Below are positions 8,501-17,784 of a DNA stretch of 60,455 bases, piece by piece; within the stretch, counting starts at the first letter, position 1, and every line of letters starts with the position of its first letter. The notes beneath the pieces are model-generated. The model had not been told where the DNA came from and searched no databases. It saw only the letters and a program-made list of their open reading frames with translations. The stretch lies in NCBI RefSeq assembly GCF_029257255.1, contig NZ_JARICI010000038.1:1-60455 (forward strand), written 5' to 3'. The stretch is from Sporosarcina sp. Lineage in GTDB: Bacteria > Bacillota > Bacilli > Bacillales_A > Planococcaceae. The translations under genes and the position numbers were made by a program.

Positions 8501-8537
8501 AAAAAAAAGAAAAGGACTTCAATAACCGTCCTTTTCT
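8501..8537 (-). terminator. Intrinsic terminator after ymfI
   Basis: Minus strand stem AGAAAAGGAC/GTCCTTTTCT, 10-nt loop, followed by a run of eight T. It closes the ymfF-ymfH-ymfI operon. The following 85 nt up to ymfK hold no convincing promoter. Confidence 0.88.
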
Positions 8538-8544
8538 CTTAGTA

Positions 8545-9279
8545 TCACATATACCAACCGCCGTTAATCTGGACAATTTCTCCTGTCATATAGTCCGCTT
8601 TGCCACTCAGCATGAATTCGACCATATTCGCGATTTCTTGCGGTGTCCCGACAGAGAGCAACGGAATCTGTTCCATCACCATTTGTCGTTCCTCTGCAGA
8701 AAAGTCCTGATTCATCCGTGTATCAATCCAACCCGGTGCTATTGCATTAACCCGGATGCCTGAATACGCTGCTTCCTTGGCATACGCCTTCACAAAAGCG
8801 TGCTGTGCCCCCTTGACAGCAGAATACATAACTTCTCCAGCTGCTCCCGCACTCCCCCAGATAGATCCGATAAAGAGCACATAGGAAACCGGGTTTTTTC
8901 TAAGCTTCGCAGAAAGTAATGCAATCAGACGGGCAGGGTTTTGCATATGAACTCTCCACAGCTCTGTCATTTCACAGTCTGTCGTTTCTGACAGCAGCTT
9001 GACGAGGGCTTGACCATTGGCGATGACGATAGCCTGCACAGCCTGAATGTTTGCTACAAGTTCCTCTGCCGCCAATTCAGTTCGAAAATCCGCTTGAACA
9101 GTACGGAATTCTAAATGAGGGTAGTCCTCTATCAATTCGTTCAGCAGTGCAACGATCTGCTGTTCATTCGAATGGTAGTGAAGATAAAGAGACCATCCCG
9201 CTTCTGCAAGCTGACGGCAAACAACCTCTCCTATACCACCTGACGCTCCTAAAACAAGGCAAGACCTTAAAGGTTTCAT
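8545..9279 (-). CDS. ymfI: SDR family EF-P 5-aminopentanone reductase (YmfI)
   Basis: 244-residue short-chain dehydrogenase/reductase. The NAD(P) motif GASGGIGE lies near residues 11-18, the NNAG equivalent reads ANGQ, the catalytic Ser is in FIGSIWGS and the YxxxK pair is in MYSAVKGA. B. subtilis YmfI reduces the 5-aminopentanone adduct on elongation factor P to 5-aminopentanol, which helps translation of proline stretches and swarming. The start codon overlaps the stop of ymfH by 4 nt (ATGA), showing translational coupling. General FabG-like SDR activity is the alternative; the neighbours favour the EF-P role. Confidence 0.9.
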   Translation of the reverse strand: MKPLRSCLVLGASGGIGEVVCRQLAEAGWSLYLHYHSNEQQIVALLNELIEDYPHLEFRTVQADFRTELAAEELVANIQAVQAIVIANGQALVKLLSETTDCEMTELWRVHMQNPARLIALLSAKLRKNPVSYVLFIGSIWGSAGAAGEVMYSAVKGAQHAFVKAYAKEAAYSGIRVNAIAPGWIDTRMNQDFSAEERQMVMEQIPLLSVGTPQEIANMVEFMLSGKADYMTGEIVQINGGWYM

Positions 9280-10574
9280 TGCTCGCCTGCTGGGGGCATC
9301 ACTTTAAAGATCGTGTAGTTCTGATCATCTGAAAAAGTTGAGAATGCCTGCTTCAATTTATCCATTGATAGTTTTTCTAATGTCGGCACTACGTCAAATA
9401 AATTCATTTCATTGAATTCATAACGTGTATATTGATTGGCAATAAACTCTATGGAGTTTAAAGAACGCATGAACTGTCCGATTTTCTTCCTACGCATGCG
9501 GTCCAAATCTTCTTTCGCAACCGGCCAGTTATCTTTTGCATCCTGAATCGTCTGTTTGATGAGTTTTTCCAAACGTTCCGGTTCGTCTGTATCGGAACCG
9601 ACCATTGCGAATCCATAACCCTCTTCCATTGAAAATTCATAAGAGAACGATTCGTCGATTAATCCCTCGTCATTAGCTTTTTCATAGAAAGGAGACGTGC
9701 GTCCAAATAAACTGTCCAGCACTAAATTGGCAGATAGCTCCGTTTCAAGCATTTCTTGACCTTGCTGATCGACGGCGTTGCACTTCATTCCGATATTCAG
9801 TTTCGGTTTAGATACATCCATAGTCAATGTGCGTGCAGGGATGTCTGCGTGATTTGGCTCAGACGGAAACTTACGTTCAATCGGTTCAGGAACATGAAAT
9901 GTTTTCATCGCCTGATCTTCTTTAACAAACGCCATCATCTCTTGCGGATCTACGGAGCCTACGATAAATAACAGCATATTTGACGGGTGATAAAACGTCT
10001 CATAGCATGTATATAAATGTTCAGCCGTAATATCCTGAATGGATTCTACTGTACCTGCAATATCAATCTTTACCGGATGGTTCTCGTAAAGATTTTCTAT
10101 TGAACCAAAGTACAGACGCCAATCAGGCTGGTCATCGTACATCGTAATTTCCTGGGCAATAATCCCTTTTTCCTTATCTACTGTCTGCTTTGTAAAGTAA
10201 GGTTCTTGTACAAAATCCAATAAAACTTTGGTATTTTCTTTTACTTTATTCGTAGCAGAAAATAAATAAGCAGTTCTGCCGAATGTCGTGTAAGCATTTG
10301 CTGACGCACCGTTCAAGCTGAACTTTTGAAATACATCGCCGTCTTCTTTTTCGAACATTTTGTGCTCAAGGAAATGGGCAATGCCGTCTGGTACAGTGAT
10401 AAATCCATCTTTGCCATGCGGTTTAAATGTTCGGTCGATTGAACCGTATTTAGTTGTGAACGTCACGAAAGTTTTTGAGTAGCCGCGTTTTGGCAGGATG
10501 ACGACTTTCAAGCCATTATCCAATGTTTCTGTATAGATTTTTTCCTGTAATTCATCGAATACTACTTCTTTCAT
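9276..10574 (-). CDS. ymfH: M16-family peptidase-like protein YmfH
   Basis: 432 residues, pitrilysin (M16) fold. The inverted zinc motif HFLEH is intact at 67-71, with a downstream acidic ligand in the region GIIAQEITM, so this is the zinc-bearing half of the pair. Its partner YmfF lies immediately upstream and overlaps by 4 nt. In current annotation YmfF and YmfH are associated with EF-P 5-aminopentanol modification together with YmfI; the peptide substrate is not known to me. Two-subunit M16 enzymes usually pair one zinc subunit with one degenerate subunit, which matches. Confidence 0.92.
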   Translation of the reverse strand: MKEVVFDELQEKIYTETLDNGLKVVILPKRGYSKTFVTFTTKYGSIDRTFKPHGKDGFITVPDGIAHFLEHKMFEKEDGDVFQKFSLNGASANAYTTFGRTAYLFSATNKVKENTKVLLDFVQEPYFTKQTVDKEKGIIAQEITMYDDQPDWRLYFGSIENLYENHPVKIDIAGTVESIQDITAEHLYTCYETFYHPSNMLLFIVGSVDPQEMMAFVKEDQAMKTFHVPEPIERKFPSEPNHADIPARTLTMDVSKPKLNIGMKCNAVDQQGQEMLETELSANLVLDSLFGRTSPFYEKANDEGLIDESFSYEFSMEEGYGFAMVGSDTDEPERLEKLIKQTIQDAKDNWPVAKEDLDRMRRKKIGQFMRSLNSIEFIANQYTRYEFNEMNLFDVVPTLEKLSMDKLKQAFSTFSDDQNYTIFKVMPPAGEQ

Positions 10575-11845
10575 TGTTCTTCACCTTCCTTGCCGGATAA
10601 CAGATAAACCACTTCTAAATGAACGGTATCTGCCATTTCTTTCACATCTTCTATTGTCACTGCCTGCCATTTGCTGATCAGTTCATCAGCAGTAAAGTTT
10701 TCATCCAGTTCTTTATACTGGTCGTAAATTTCGATCTGACTGCGCGCAGAATCATTCGCACTGCGAATACTGTTTTCCAGCAGCGCTACCGTTTGATTTA
10801 ATTCTAATTCCGAAATATCGCCTTGCTGCATAGTTTCCAGTTGAGCTATTATCAGTTTCACAGCTTTTTCTTCAAGTTCAGCATCAATGCCTGCCGTCAC
10901 ATAGACAATGCCGTATTGAGAGGCAAACGCACTGTTTGCATAATACGCCATGCTTTCTTTTTCACGTACATTCATGAACAGCTTACTATGGGCAAAACCG
11001 CCAAAAATCCCGTTCATCACTTGCATTTTGTTATAATCAGGATGAAGGAATGTAACAGGCGTGCTGAATCCGAGGTGGAGCTTCCCTTGTTTCATATCTT
11101 GACGCTCTTTAACCGTTTTTACCGGTACTGCGGCATTTTCAGACTGGATTGCATCCTGTTTCTCTACCTTACGCGCATTGAACGGCAGGTACTCTTTGAT
11201 CTGTGCAATAATCTCTTGCTCATCCACATCGCCTACGACATAAATATCGATTACATCTTTATGAATCATATCGTCATATGTCTTACGAAGAATTTCAGGA
11301 GTAATAGCAGCTACTGCTTCTTCAGTACCATAGGCAGAAATAGAAGCCGGCTGGTCTGGACGCATGATTTCGAGCATTCGCTTTTGAGCAAACCTCGTTT
11401 TATCATCGTAAATAGAACGAATTCGATCCCGTACATTGCGCTTTTCGCGATCAACTACCGCCTGTTCAAAAGCACCATCGGTTATTTTTGGTTCAAATAT
11501 AGTTGATCTGATTAAACGCCACAGCTTTTTGAAGATATCTTCTCCTTTAAAAAACTCATCATTTACACATTCCGCATATAGAGCAACGATGTGCTGGGAG
11601 CTTCTTTTTGAAACGTCTGTGAACAAGACTGTCCCATAGAGCTCATCCAGCGCTTTGCGCATCTCACTCTGTGTCGGATAGCTACGGTTGGACTCTTCCA
11701 GGACGTTTGCCAATACGGTACGCTCTGAAGCAGCTTTTTCTTCCAATGAAGCTTTCCATTTAATCGTTACATTCACTGTTTTAAATTGTTCGGTTTTACG
11801 TATATACAAATTAACGCCATCTCGCAATTTTGTTTTATTGAACAT
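10571..11845 (-). CDS. ymfF: M16-family peptidase-like protein YmfF (zinc motif lost)
   Basis: 424 residues with the M16 fold (tandem alpha/beta domains) but no HxxEH motif; the corresponding region reads ANVLEESN near residues 46-53, so the metal site is lost. It is likely the non-catalytic partner of YmfH, forming a heterodimer as in mitochondrial processing peptidase-type enzymes. It is first in the ymfF-ymfH-ymfI operon, with ATGA overlaps throughout. Start ATG at 11845. Upstream are the nupQ terminator and a perfect 10-bp palindrome TGTCTAGACA (11929-11938). Confidence 0.9.
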   Translation of the reverse strand: MFNKTKLRDGVNLYIRKTEQFKTVNVTIKWKASLEEKAASERTVLANVLEESNRSYPTQSEMRKALDELYGTVLFTDVSKRSSQHIVALYAECVNDEFFKGEDIFKKLWRLIRSTIFEPKITDGAFEQAVVDREKRNVRDRIRSIYDDKTRFAQKRMLEIMRPDQPASISAYGTEEAVAAITPEILRKTYDDMIHKDVIDIYVVGDVDEQEIIAQIKEYLPFNARKVEKQDAIQSENAAVPVKTVKERQDMKQGKLHLGFSTPVTFLHPDYNKMQVMNGIFGGFAHSKLFMNVREKESMAYYANSAFASQYGIVYVTAGIDAELEEKAVKLIIAQLETMQQGDISELELNQTVALLENSIRSANDSARSQIEIYDQYKELDENFTADELISKWQAVTIEDVKEMADTVHLEVVYLLSGKEGEEQ

Positions 11846-11948
11846 ATAAACACCTCTCGTTTACCTTATTATATGTATTCCTATCCTCACTATACATTTT
11901 CACTCTTCAAATGAAAAATGATACACATTGTCTAGACAGGCTGCTGCT

Positions 11949-11997
11949 AAAAACCGAGAAAAGCTATCTGAAGATAGTAGTTCTCCAGATAGCTTTT
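11949..11997 (-). terminator. Terminator after nupQ
   Basis: 12-bp perfect stem AAAAGCTATCTG/CAGATAGCTTTT with a 15-nt loop. On the minus strand it is followed by TTTTCTCGGTTTTT. The plus-strand side also ends in seven T, so it could work in both directions, but no plus-strand gene approaches it. Confidence 0.8.
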
Positions 11998-12002
11998 TTT
12001 AC

Positions 12003-12956
12003 TTATCGATTTCCTTTAATGTATGGTTTACCAAGTGCTTTTGGTGCACTTGCTTTACCAAGGAATCCAGCCAGAGCTAGAATCGTTAGCACATAAGGGA
12101 ATATGTGGAAGTATACGGCGGGAATGCCAGCTAATATTTTAATACTCGATGAACTGATCGCCAATGCCTGCGCGAAGCCAAAGAATAAGGCTGCTCCCAT
12201 GGCACCCAGTGGATGCCATTTACCGAAGATCATGGCAGCCAGCGCCATAAATCCTTGACCGTTGATCGTAGCATGACCGAAATCATTAGTGATTGTCTGA
12301 GAATAGACAGCACCACCGATACCAGCAAGCCCACCCGAAATAATTACAGCAATATAACGGATCTTCGTAACTTTGATACCCATTGTATCTGCAGCCATCG
12401 GATGTTCTCCTACAGAACGCAGGCGCAAGCCGAATGGCGTCTTATAAATTACGAACCAAGCAATAATCGCCACAGCAATCGCAATGATGGATGAACCGTA
12501 GACCAGTTTAAAGAACATCGGTCCGATGACCGGGATATCCTGCAAATACGGCACGTTGAATCTTGGAATCTTCTGCTGAATGAAATCTGTCTGTCCTTTA
12601 CCAAAAATCATTTTAACAGAAAACAGTGCAATTGCTAATCCGAGCATGTTGATTGCGACACCCGAAACGACCTGATCGGCCCGGAACGAAATAGAAGCGA
12701 CCGCATGCAATGTAGCAAATAATGCTGAGACGAGCATGGCCACGATTAATGAGATCCAAGGTGTCCAGGCTCCAAATGTATCTGCAAAAAACAAATTGAA
12801 GAGAATTCCGATAAACGCACCCATCACCATTAGACCTTCTAATCCAATGTTAATGACACCGGAGCGTTCAGAAAACACACCACCAATTGCAGTGAATATT
12901 AGAGGCGCAGCAGAAGCAATGGTTATAGGTACTATGAAATATAACACGTCTAACAT
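12003..12956 (-). CDS. nupQ: Nucleoside ABC transporter permease (NupQ/YufQ-like)
   Basis: 317-residue polytopic membrane protein of the BPD_transp_2 family with about eight to nine hydrophobic segments and the typical Gly/Ala-rich loops (VINIGLEGLMVMGAF near 35-49). It forms the importer channel with NupP; energy comes from NupO and substrate from the BMP lipoprotein. In B. subtilis NupNOPQ imports guanosine. It starts 1 nt after the nupP stop, with AAGGAGG 9 nt upstream inside nupP, and is the last gene of the operon. Confidence 0.88.
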   Translation of the reverse strand: MLDVLYFIVPITIASAAPLIFTAIGGVFSERSGVINIGLEGLMVMGAFIGILFNLFFADTFGAWTPWISLIVAMLVSALFATLHAVASISFRADQVVSGVAINMLGLAIALFSVKMIFGKGQTDFIQQKIPRFNVPYLQDIPVIGPMFFKLVYGSSIIAIAVAIIAWFVIYKTPFGLRLRSVGEHPMAADTMGIKVTKIRYIAVIISGGLAGIGGAVYSQTITNDFGHATINGQGFMALAAMIFGKWHPLGAMGAALFFGFAQALAISSSSIKILAGIPAVYFHIFPYVLTILALAGFLGKASAPKALGKPYIKGNR

Positions 12957-12957
12957 C

Positions 12958-14004
12958 TTACTTCGCCTCCTTATTTTTACGTAAACGTACTAGACCAATA
13001 CGGATGATATATCCGCAGGCTACAAAGAAAATGACTAACGCAATGATGATTGAAACGATTTCGACTGGAATACCCGCGGCATTCGGCATATTGTTCGCAC
13101 CATACTTCAGTGAGCCGAACAGTGTTGCACCGAAAATAACACCCAGTGGCGTGTTCGCACCGAGAAGTGCTACAGCAATTCCGTCAAATCCGATACCTGT
13201 AAATCCGCCCATAGAGGACATATTACCGAAAGTTCCAAGTGCTTCCATCGCACCGCCGAGACCGGCAAATGCACCGGAGATCACCATCGCAAGAACGATA
13301 TTCTTATTAACACTCATCCCTGCATAGCGGGATGCATGATCATTAAAACCTACTGATTTTAATTCGAAACCAGTCTTGGTTTTTTCTAAAATGAACCACA
13401 TGACAACTACCATTGCCAGCGCAACAAATATACCATAGTGCAGCGTAGAGAAGTCTGTCAAATTAGATAAGAAATCAGAGCGAAGTGAAGCTGATTGATG
13501 GATGCGCTCTAATTTAAACCCTCCACCCGAAAGTGTTTTGATGAGTGCATTGACTACGTGCAAGGCGATATAGTTCATCATGATCGTTACAATTACTTCG
13601 TGAACTTTCAATGTTGCCCGTAAAATACCGGGAATAAATCCCCAGAGTGCGCCTGCTGCAGCCGCTGCCAATAAAGCAAGCGGCAAGTGAATAATTTTAG
13701 GCAGTTCAAACGCCATTCCCACATAAGCTGCAGCGAACCAGCCGACAATTAGCTGACCCTCTACCCCGATGTTAAAAAGTCCTGTACGGAATGCAAAAGC
13801 TACGGCTAAACCAGCAAGTATGTATGGACTGATTTGTCGAATTGTTTCACCGATTGCATATGAATCCCCAAATATACCGTTCCACAGAGCAATATAGCCT
13901 GTTACCGGGCTATAGCCACTGACTAGCATCACGATGGCACCTACGATGAGACCTAAAATGATGGAGATCACGGGCACCAGTATATTAATCATTCTATTTG
14001 ACAT
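12958..14004 (-). CDS. nupP: Nucleoside ABC transporter permease (NupP/YufP-like)
   Basis: About 348-residue polytopic permease of the same family as NupQ (motif FNIGVEGQLIVGWFAAAYVG near residue 85). The two permeases form the heterodimeric channel of a BMP-type nucleoside importer. The start is ambiguous: the gene overlaps the end of nupO, and ATG 14004 (MSNRMINILV) has a weak GGTGATG ribosome binding site; ATG 14019 lies within nupO with less support. The position between nupO and nupQ and the overlaps indicate one transcript. Confidence 0.87.
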   Translation of the reverse strand: MSNRMINILVPVISIILGLIVGAIVMLVSGYSPVTGYIALWNGIFGDSYAIGETIRQISPYILAGLAVAFAFRTGLFNIGVEGQLIVGWFAAAYVGMAFELPKIIHLPLALLAAAAAGALWGFIPGILRATLKVHEVIVTIMMNYIALHVVNALIKTLSGGGFKLERIHQSASLRSDFLSNLTDFSTLHYGIFVALAMVVVMWFILEKTKTGFELKSVGFNDHASRYAGMSVNKNIVLAMVISGAFAGLGGAMEALGTFGNMSSMGGFTGIGFDGIAVALLGANTPLGVIFGATLFGSLKYGANNMPNAAGIPVEIVSIIIALVIFFVACGYIIRIGLVRLRKNKEAK

Positions 14005-15562
14005 GATGTTCATCACCATCTTTCACAAGAGCTGCTTGTTCTTTCAAAGCCGAATCTTTTGAATGACCGGCCATCATCAAGCCAAGAGCCTGCTCTGTTG
14101 TTTCTTGAGGAATCACTGTTCCAACGATCGCACCGTCATAAATAACCGAAATACGATCAGAAACATTCATTACTTCATCCAGTTCAAACGTGATAAGAAG
14201 AACCGCTTTTCCGCTGTCACGTTGCTCGATCAGACGGCGGTGAATAAATTCAATGGCTCCAACGTCGAGTCCGCGTGTCGGCAATGCAGCAATCAATAAG
14301 TCCGGATTACGCGTAACTTCACGGCCGATAATTAATTTTTGCTGATTTCCTCCGGATAGCGCTCGTGCCGGTTCATGTACCCCTTGTGTTCTAACGTCAA
14401 ACTCATGAATCAGCTTTTCAGCTTCTTCATTTATAATTTTATAATTCATAATACCGTTCTTAGAAAATGGTTCATGATAATAGGATTGAAGAGCTGCATT
14501 ATAGCCTACTGAAAAATCAAGGATTAGTCCATGCTTATGTCGGTCTTGCGGGATATGTCCAAGCCCGGCTTCTGTAATCTTTCTAGGCTTTTTATTTGCA
14601 ACATCTTCCCCGTTAAGCAAGATTTTCCCACTTTTCACTTTAGCAAGACCTGTAATGGATTCAATCAATTCGGATTGGCCATTTCCGTCAATACCTGCAA
14701 TACCGACTATTTCTCCACGGCGTACGGATAGATTTAGGCCCTTTAGTTTTGCCACTCCCCGATAATCGTTAACATACAGGTCCTCAATTTTCAATATTTC
14801 TTCAGTCGGATGAGAAGGGCCTTTTTCAGTTTTGAAAGTAACCTGACGCCCTACCATTAGTGTCGCAAGCTCTTCTGGGTTAGTTTCAGCTGTGATAACT
14901 GTGCCGATTCCTTTGCCTTTTCGGATGACTGTACATTTATTTGAGACATTCATGATTTCTTGCAACTTGTGTGTAATCAGAATAATAGATTTTCCTTCAG
15001 CCACCAGCTTCCGCATGATGTTCAGAAGTTCTTCAATTTCCTGAGGTGTTAGTGAAGCTGTCGGTTCGTCGAATATTAATATATCTGCTCCGCGATAAAG
15101 TGTTTTTAAGATTTCAACACGCTGTTGCATACCGACCGAGATATCTTCGATTTTTGCGTAAGGATCTACATCCAGTCCGTATGTCTTAGAGATTTCCGCT
15201 ACTTTTTTAGCAGAGTCTTTAATGTTGATGACACCAGATTTAGTCGGTTCGCTTCCTAAAATAATATTCTCAGTGACCGTTAAATTTTCTACCAGCATAA
15301 AGTGCTGGTGAACCATGCCGATTCCTAAATCATTGGCTACGTTCGGATCGGTGATCGACACTTTTTCGCCCCGTACGCGGATTTCTCCACCATCCGGCTG
15401 GTACAAACCAAACAAGACGTTCATCAAAGTAGATTTTCCTGCACCATTTTCTCCTAACAGCGCATGAATTTCTCCTTTTTCCAACTGCAAGGTAATGTGG
15501 TCATTTGCATAGAACGTTCCAAACTTTTTCGAGACATCCAGCATTTCAATTACATAATCCAA
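13994..15562 (-). CDS. nupO: Nucleoside ABC transporter ATP-binding protein (NupO/YufO-like)
   Basis: About 522 residues with two ABC ATPase domains in one chain, as in the sugar/nucleoside (RbsA-like) class. The first domain has Walker A GENGAGKS (37-44), ISVGMQQR as signature and LIFDEPTA; the second has GIDGNGQSE in place of a canonical Walker A and the signature LSGGNQQK. The second site is therefore degenerate, typical of the family. The most likely start is TTG at 15562, giving MDYVIEML as in relatives and an AAGGAAG ribosome binding site about 10 nt upstream. An in-frame ATG at 15595 lacks one. A perfect-match cre site lies 66 nt upstream of the chosen start. Confidence 0.9.
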   Translation of the reverse strand: MDYVIEMLDVSKKFGTFYANDHITLQLEKGEIHALLGENGAGKSTLMNVLFGLYQPDGGEIRVRGEKVSITDPNVANDLGIGMVHQHFMLVENLTVTENIILGSEPTKSGVINIKDSAKKVAEISKTYGLDVDPYAKIEDISVGMQQRVEILKTLYRGADILIFDEPTASLTPQEIEELLNIMRKLVAEGKSIILITHKLQEIMNVSNKCTVIRKGKGIGTVITAETNPEELATLMVGRQVTFKTEKGPSHPTEEILKIEDLYVNDYRGVAKLKGLNLSVRRGEIVGIAGIDGNGQSELIESITGLAKVKSGKILLNGEDVANKKPRKITEAGLGHIPQDRHKHGLILDFSVGYNAALQSYYHEPFSKNGIMNYKIINEEAEKLIHEFDVRTQGVHEPARALSGGNQQKLIIGREVTRNPDLLIAALPTRGLDVGAIEFIHRRLIEQRDSGKAVLLITFELDEVMNVSDRISVIYDGAIVGTVIPQETTEQALGLMMAGHSKDSALKEQAALVKDGDEHHVK

Positions 15563-15627
15563 TTCAATCACTTCCTTGCCCGTAATAGAGTTCATCAGAA
15601 GACAGCTGCACGACTTCTGTTAAAAGC

Positions 15628-15641
15628 TGTAAGCGTTATCA
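15628..15641 (-). promoter_or_regulatory. Candidate CcpA cre site upstream of nupO
   Basis: TGATAACGCTTACA on the minus strand matches every fixed position of the cre consensus TGWNANCGNTNNCA. It lies in the 284-nt gap between the nupN gene and nupO. A possible -10 (TATAAA) ends a few nt upstream, without a good -35, so CcpA could block a local promoter or act as a roadblock for read-through. The rest of this gap holds the nupN terminator and no ORF. Confidence 0.55.
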
Positions 15642-15794
15642 CTGTCTTTATACTTATCAAATAATAATTGCTGTATGACTTGTCTTATTAATTTTACATA
15701 CGCCGCTGATGAAAGAGAGAACATCTGCAGAATACAGATAAAATTAATAAAATAAAAGCTCCAGAACGCTCGCAAGGAACCTTTAGTTTATAAA

Positions 15795-15833
15795 TTTTAA
15801 TGAAATAAAGGCCGGACAAAAACCGGCCTTTAT
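15795..15833 (-). terminator. Terminator after the BMP lipoprotein gene
   Basis: Minus strand 11-bp perfect stem ATAAAGGCCGG/CCGGCCTTTAT with a 7-nt loop, followed by TTCATTAAAATTT. The weak T-tract suggests partial termination, giving more binding protein than transporter, a common pattern for ABC importers. Confidence 0.75.
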
Positions 15834-15846
15834 CTTACTTCATAAA

Positions 15847-16935
15847 TTACTTTTTCTTTTCAACGAATTCAGGTACTTCGACTTCGCCATCCGCAATTTT
15901 CTGTGCAAACTCATCAATTTGATCTAGCACATCTTGTGGAATTGCGCCGCGTGAATCAGCAAGTGATACACCGTTGTCTTGAAGGCCGTAAACTTTAGTT
16001 TCGCCTCCTGGGAAGTTACCCTCCATTGCCAATTTAGCAATGTCTTTAACCGCTACGTCAACACGCTTAAGCATAGAAGTTAATGTGATGTTATCATCGC
16101 CGACTTTACCTTCTTCGTACTGATCAGAGTCAACTCCAATTACCCAAACATATGCATCTTTGTCTGCTTGTTTACGTTCTTTGGCTTCAGAGAAAACACC
16201 GTTACCTGTACCGCCTGCTGCGTGGAAAATGATATCTACGCCTGAAGAGTACATACGATTTGCTTCTGCTTTACCAAGTTCTGCTTTATCGAACGCGCCT
16301 GTATACTTAGCGTCTACTTTAATTTCAGGCTTGACTGCTTTAACGCCTTCAAGGAATCCAGCTTCAAAACGCTCGATAACTGGAATATCCATACCGCCGA
16401 TGAAACCGATCTTATCAGACTTCGTCATTAAAGCTGCTGCAACACCCGCAAGGAATCCACCTTCTTGCTCTTTAAATAGGACACTCGTTACGTTTGGTGC
16501 ATCTACTACTCCATCGATGATCGCAAATTCAGTGTCTTTCTGCTGTGCTGCAATATCAGCAATTGCATCTTCCATCAAGAAACCTACACCGAAAATCAAG
16601 TTGAAATCACGACGAGCTAAGTTGTTCAAGTTCGTTGTATAGTCAGCCGGGTCTGTAGACTGCAGATAGTCATATCCGCCTTCACCCTTTTCCCAACTTT
16701 GTTCTTCCCCGAATTCCTTAACGCCTGTCCATGCCGATTGGTTAAATGATTTATCATCAATTCCCCCAACGTCAGTTACCATGGCAATTGAGAATTCACT
16801 CTTTTCGCCTTCATTACCCGTTGCCGGTTTATCAGCCGGCTCTTTTTCGTTTGCTTTGTCAGATCCGCACGCAGCCAGCATTGTACCTGCAGCTAAAACG
16901 ACAGACATAGCCAAACCAAATTTTCTTTTCTTCAT
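15847..16935 (-). CDS. nupN: BMP-family nucleoside-binding lipoprotein (NupN/TcsA-like)
   Basis: 362 residues. A signal peptide with lipobox TMLAAC places the lipidated Cys at 23, followed by an acidic/Asn-rich tether ([11 protein letters not shown]) and the Bmp/Med domain beginning [19 protein letters not shown] near 48. BMP proteins bind purine nucleosides outside the membrane and deliver them to the NupOPQ importer; the Listeria homologue TcsA is a known T-cell antigen. The ATG at 16935 follows GGGGAGG. It begins 54 nt after the GntR regulator gene, suggesting co-transcription, and ends at a partial terminator before nupO. Confidence 0.88.
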   Translation of the reverse strand: MKKRKFGLAMSVVLAAGTMLAACGSDKANEKEPADKPATGNEGEKSEFSIAMVTDVGGIDDKSFNQSAWTGVKEFGEEQSWEKGEGGYDYLQSTDPADYTTNLNNLARRDFNLIFGVGFLMEDAIADIAAQQKDTEFAIIDGVVDAPNVTSVLFKEQEGGFLAGVAAALMTKSDKIGFIGGMDIPVIERFEAGFLEGVKAVKPEIKVDAKYTGAFDKAELGKAEANRMYSSGVDIIFHAAGGTGNGVFSEAKERKQADKDAYVWVIGVDSDQYEEGKVGDDNITLTSMLKRVDVAVKDIAKLAMEGNFPGGETKVYGLQDNGVSLADSRGAIPQDVLDQIDEFAQKIADGEVEVPEFVEKKK

Positions 16936-16989
16936 TACAAAAGACCTCCCCTTTGTTTATATTGGTATGAAATCAGGACGTAAAACGTC

Positions 16990-17715
16990 TTATACCCGTT
17001 TCCGGACTACATGGAACTTAAACTTATCTGAACGGAAAAAGTTCTCAGAATACAAAACCATTTTTCCTTCTTCGCTGAAATGTTCTTGTGATAAAAGTAA
17101 TAATGAATGAGCAGCTTCGCATGACAAAGCGTCAAATGCTTCCGGATGATGACTGATCGGCTCTATTTCGGCAACCGCCTGTCCGATCTTAATTACACCA
17201 GACTTCTCGATTGTATCAAATAAAGACATATCGGTCAGGCTTTCTAACCCGTCTGGCAGACATTCAGGCAACACGATGTCTACACAGTATACAACCGGTA
17301 CCCCGTCTGCTGTACGGATCCGCTTGATTTGAAACAGCTGTTTATCCGCTGAATGAAATCGCCCTGCAAACTCGCTGGTCATTGGAATGACCGACATTTC
17401 CTGCAGAATAGTGCCAGGCTCCATATTCGCATTACGAATCATTGTAGTTAGACTGGAAAGCTGTTCAATCCCTGACAGAACCATCGGCTGTGAAGCGACA
17501 AATGTACCGACACCATGCTTTTTATAAATCACTTTCTCTTCTTCAAGCACTCGCAAAGCCTCACGAAGTGTCGCACGGCTGACGCCAAGCATTTCAGACA
17601 GCTTCGCCTCGGATGGAAGACGTTCATGACGTTGAAACAGCCCCGATTGGATATCTTGCTTTAACCGTTCGATGACCTGAATATACAAATGCCGTGGATC
17701 TTTCTTCACGAACAT
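16990..17715 (-). CDS. ymfC: GntR-family (HutC/UTRA) transcriptional regulator YmfC
   Basis: 241 residues. An N-terminal winged helix-turn-helix (about 8-75) includes LPSEAKLSEMLGVSRATLREALRVL, followed by a UTRA ligand-binding domain (about 95-235). This is the HutC branch of GntR, usually repressors released by small molecules. It sits between spoIIIE and the nucleoside importer, so the importer is the obvious target and a nucleoside or sugar phosphate the likely signal; that is inference. The ATG at 17715 follows GGGAGGTGA. Inverted repeats in the upstream gap are candidate operators. Confidence 0.9.
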   Translation of the reverse strand: MFVKKDPRHLYIQVIERLKQDIQSGLFQRHERLPSEAKLSEMLGVSRATLREALRVLEEEKVIYKKHGVGTFVASQPMVLSGIEQLSSLTTMIRNANMEPGTILQEMSVIPMTSEFAGRFHSADKQLFQIKRIRTADGVPVVYCVDIVLPECLPDGLESLTDMSLFDTIEKSGVIKIGQAVAEIEPISHHPEAFDALSCEAAHSLLLLSQEHFSEEGKMVLYSENFFRSDKFKFHVVRKRV

Positions 17716-17737
17716 TTAGTCACCTCCCAAGACGTCA

Positions 17738-17784
17738 GACATCTGATTACTATCTGATTCCACTATATCATCTTCTTTAGAAGA
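17738..17784 (-). promoter_or_regulatory. Candidate ymfC promoter/operator region
   Basis: On the minus strand a TATAGT -10-like box (17762-17767) is preceded by a 14-bp palindrome TCTTCTTTAGAAGA (17771-17784) lying in the spacer, and followed by an imperfect TCAGA-CA-TCTGA dyad near 17735-17746. Palindromes around the promoter of a GntR gene suggest autoregulation. No good -35 is visible, so this is tentative. A further IR ACTGAAAT/ATTTCAGT at 17809-17829 lies closer to the spoIIIE end. Confidence 0.3.

Noticed and set aside
10823..11506. 227-codon plus-strand ORF opposite ymfF
   Set aside because: Shadow of a conserved M16 gene; composition (many F, H, Y, I) is typical of an antisense frame.
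15596..15660. Purine riboswitch upstream of the nucleoside transporter
   Set aside because: No three-way junction with the conserved loop sequences of the purine aptamer is visible in this gap or before ymfC.
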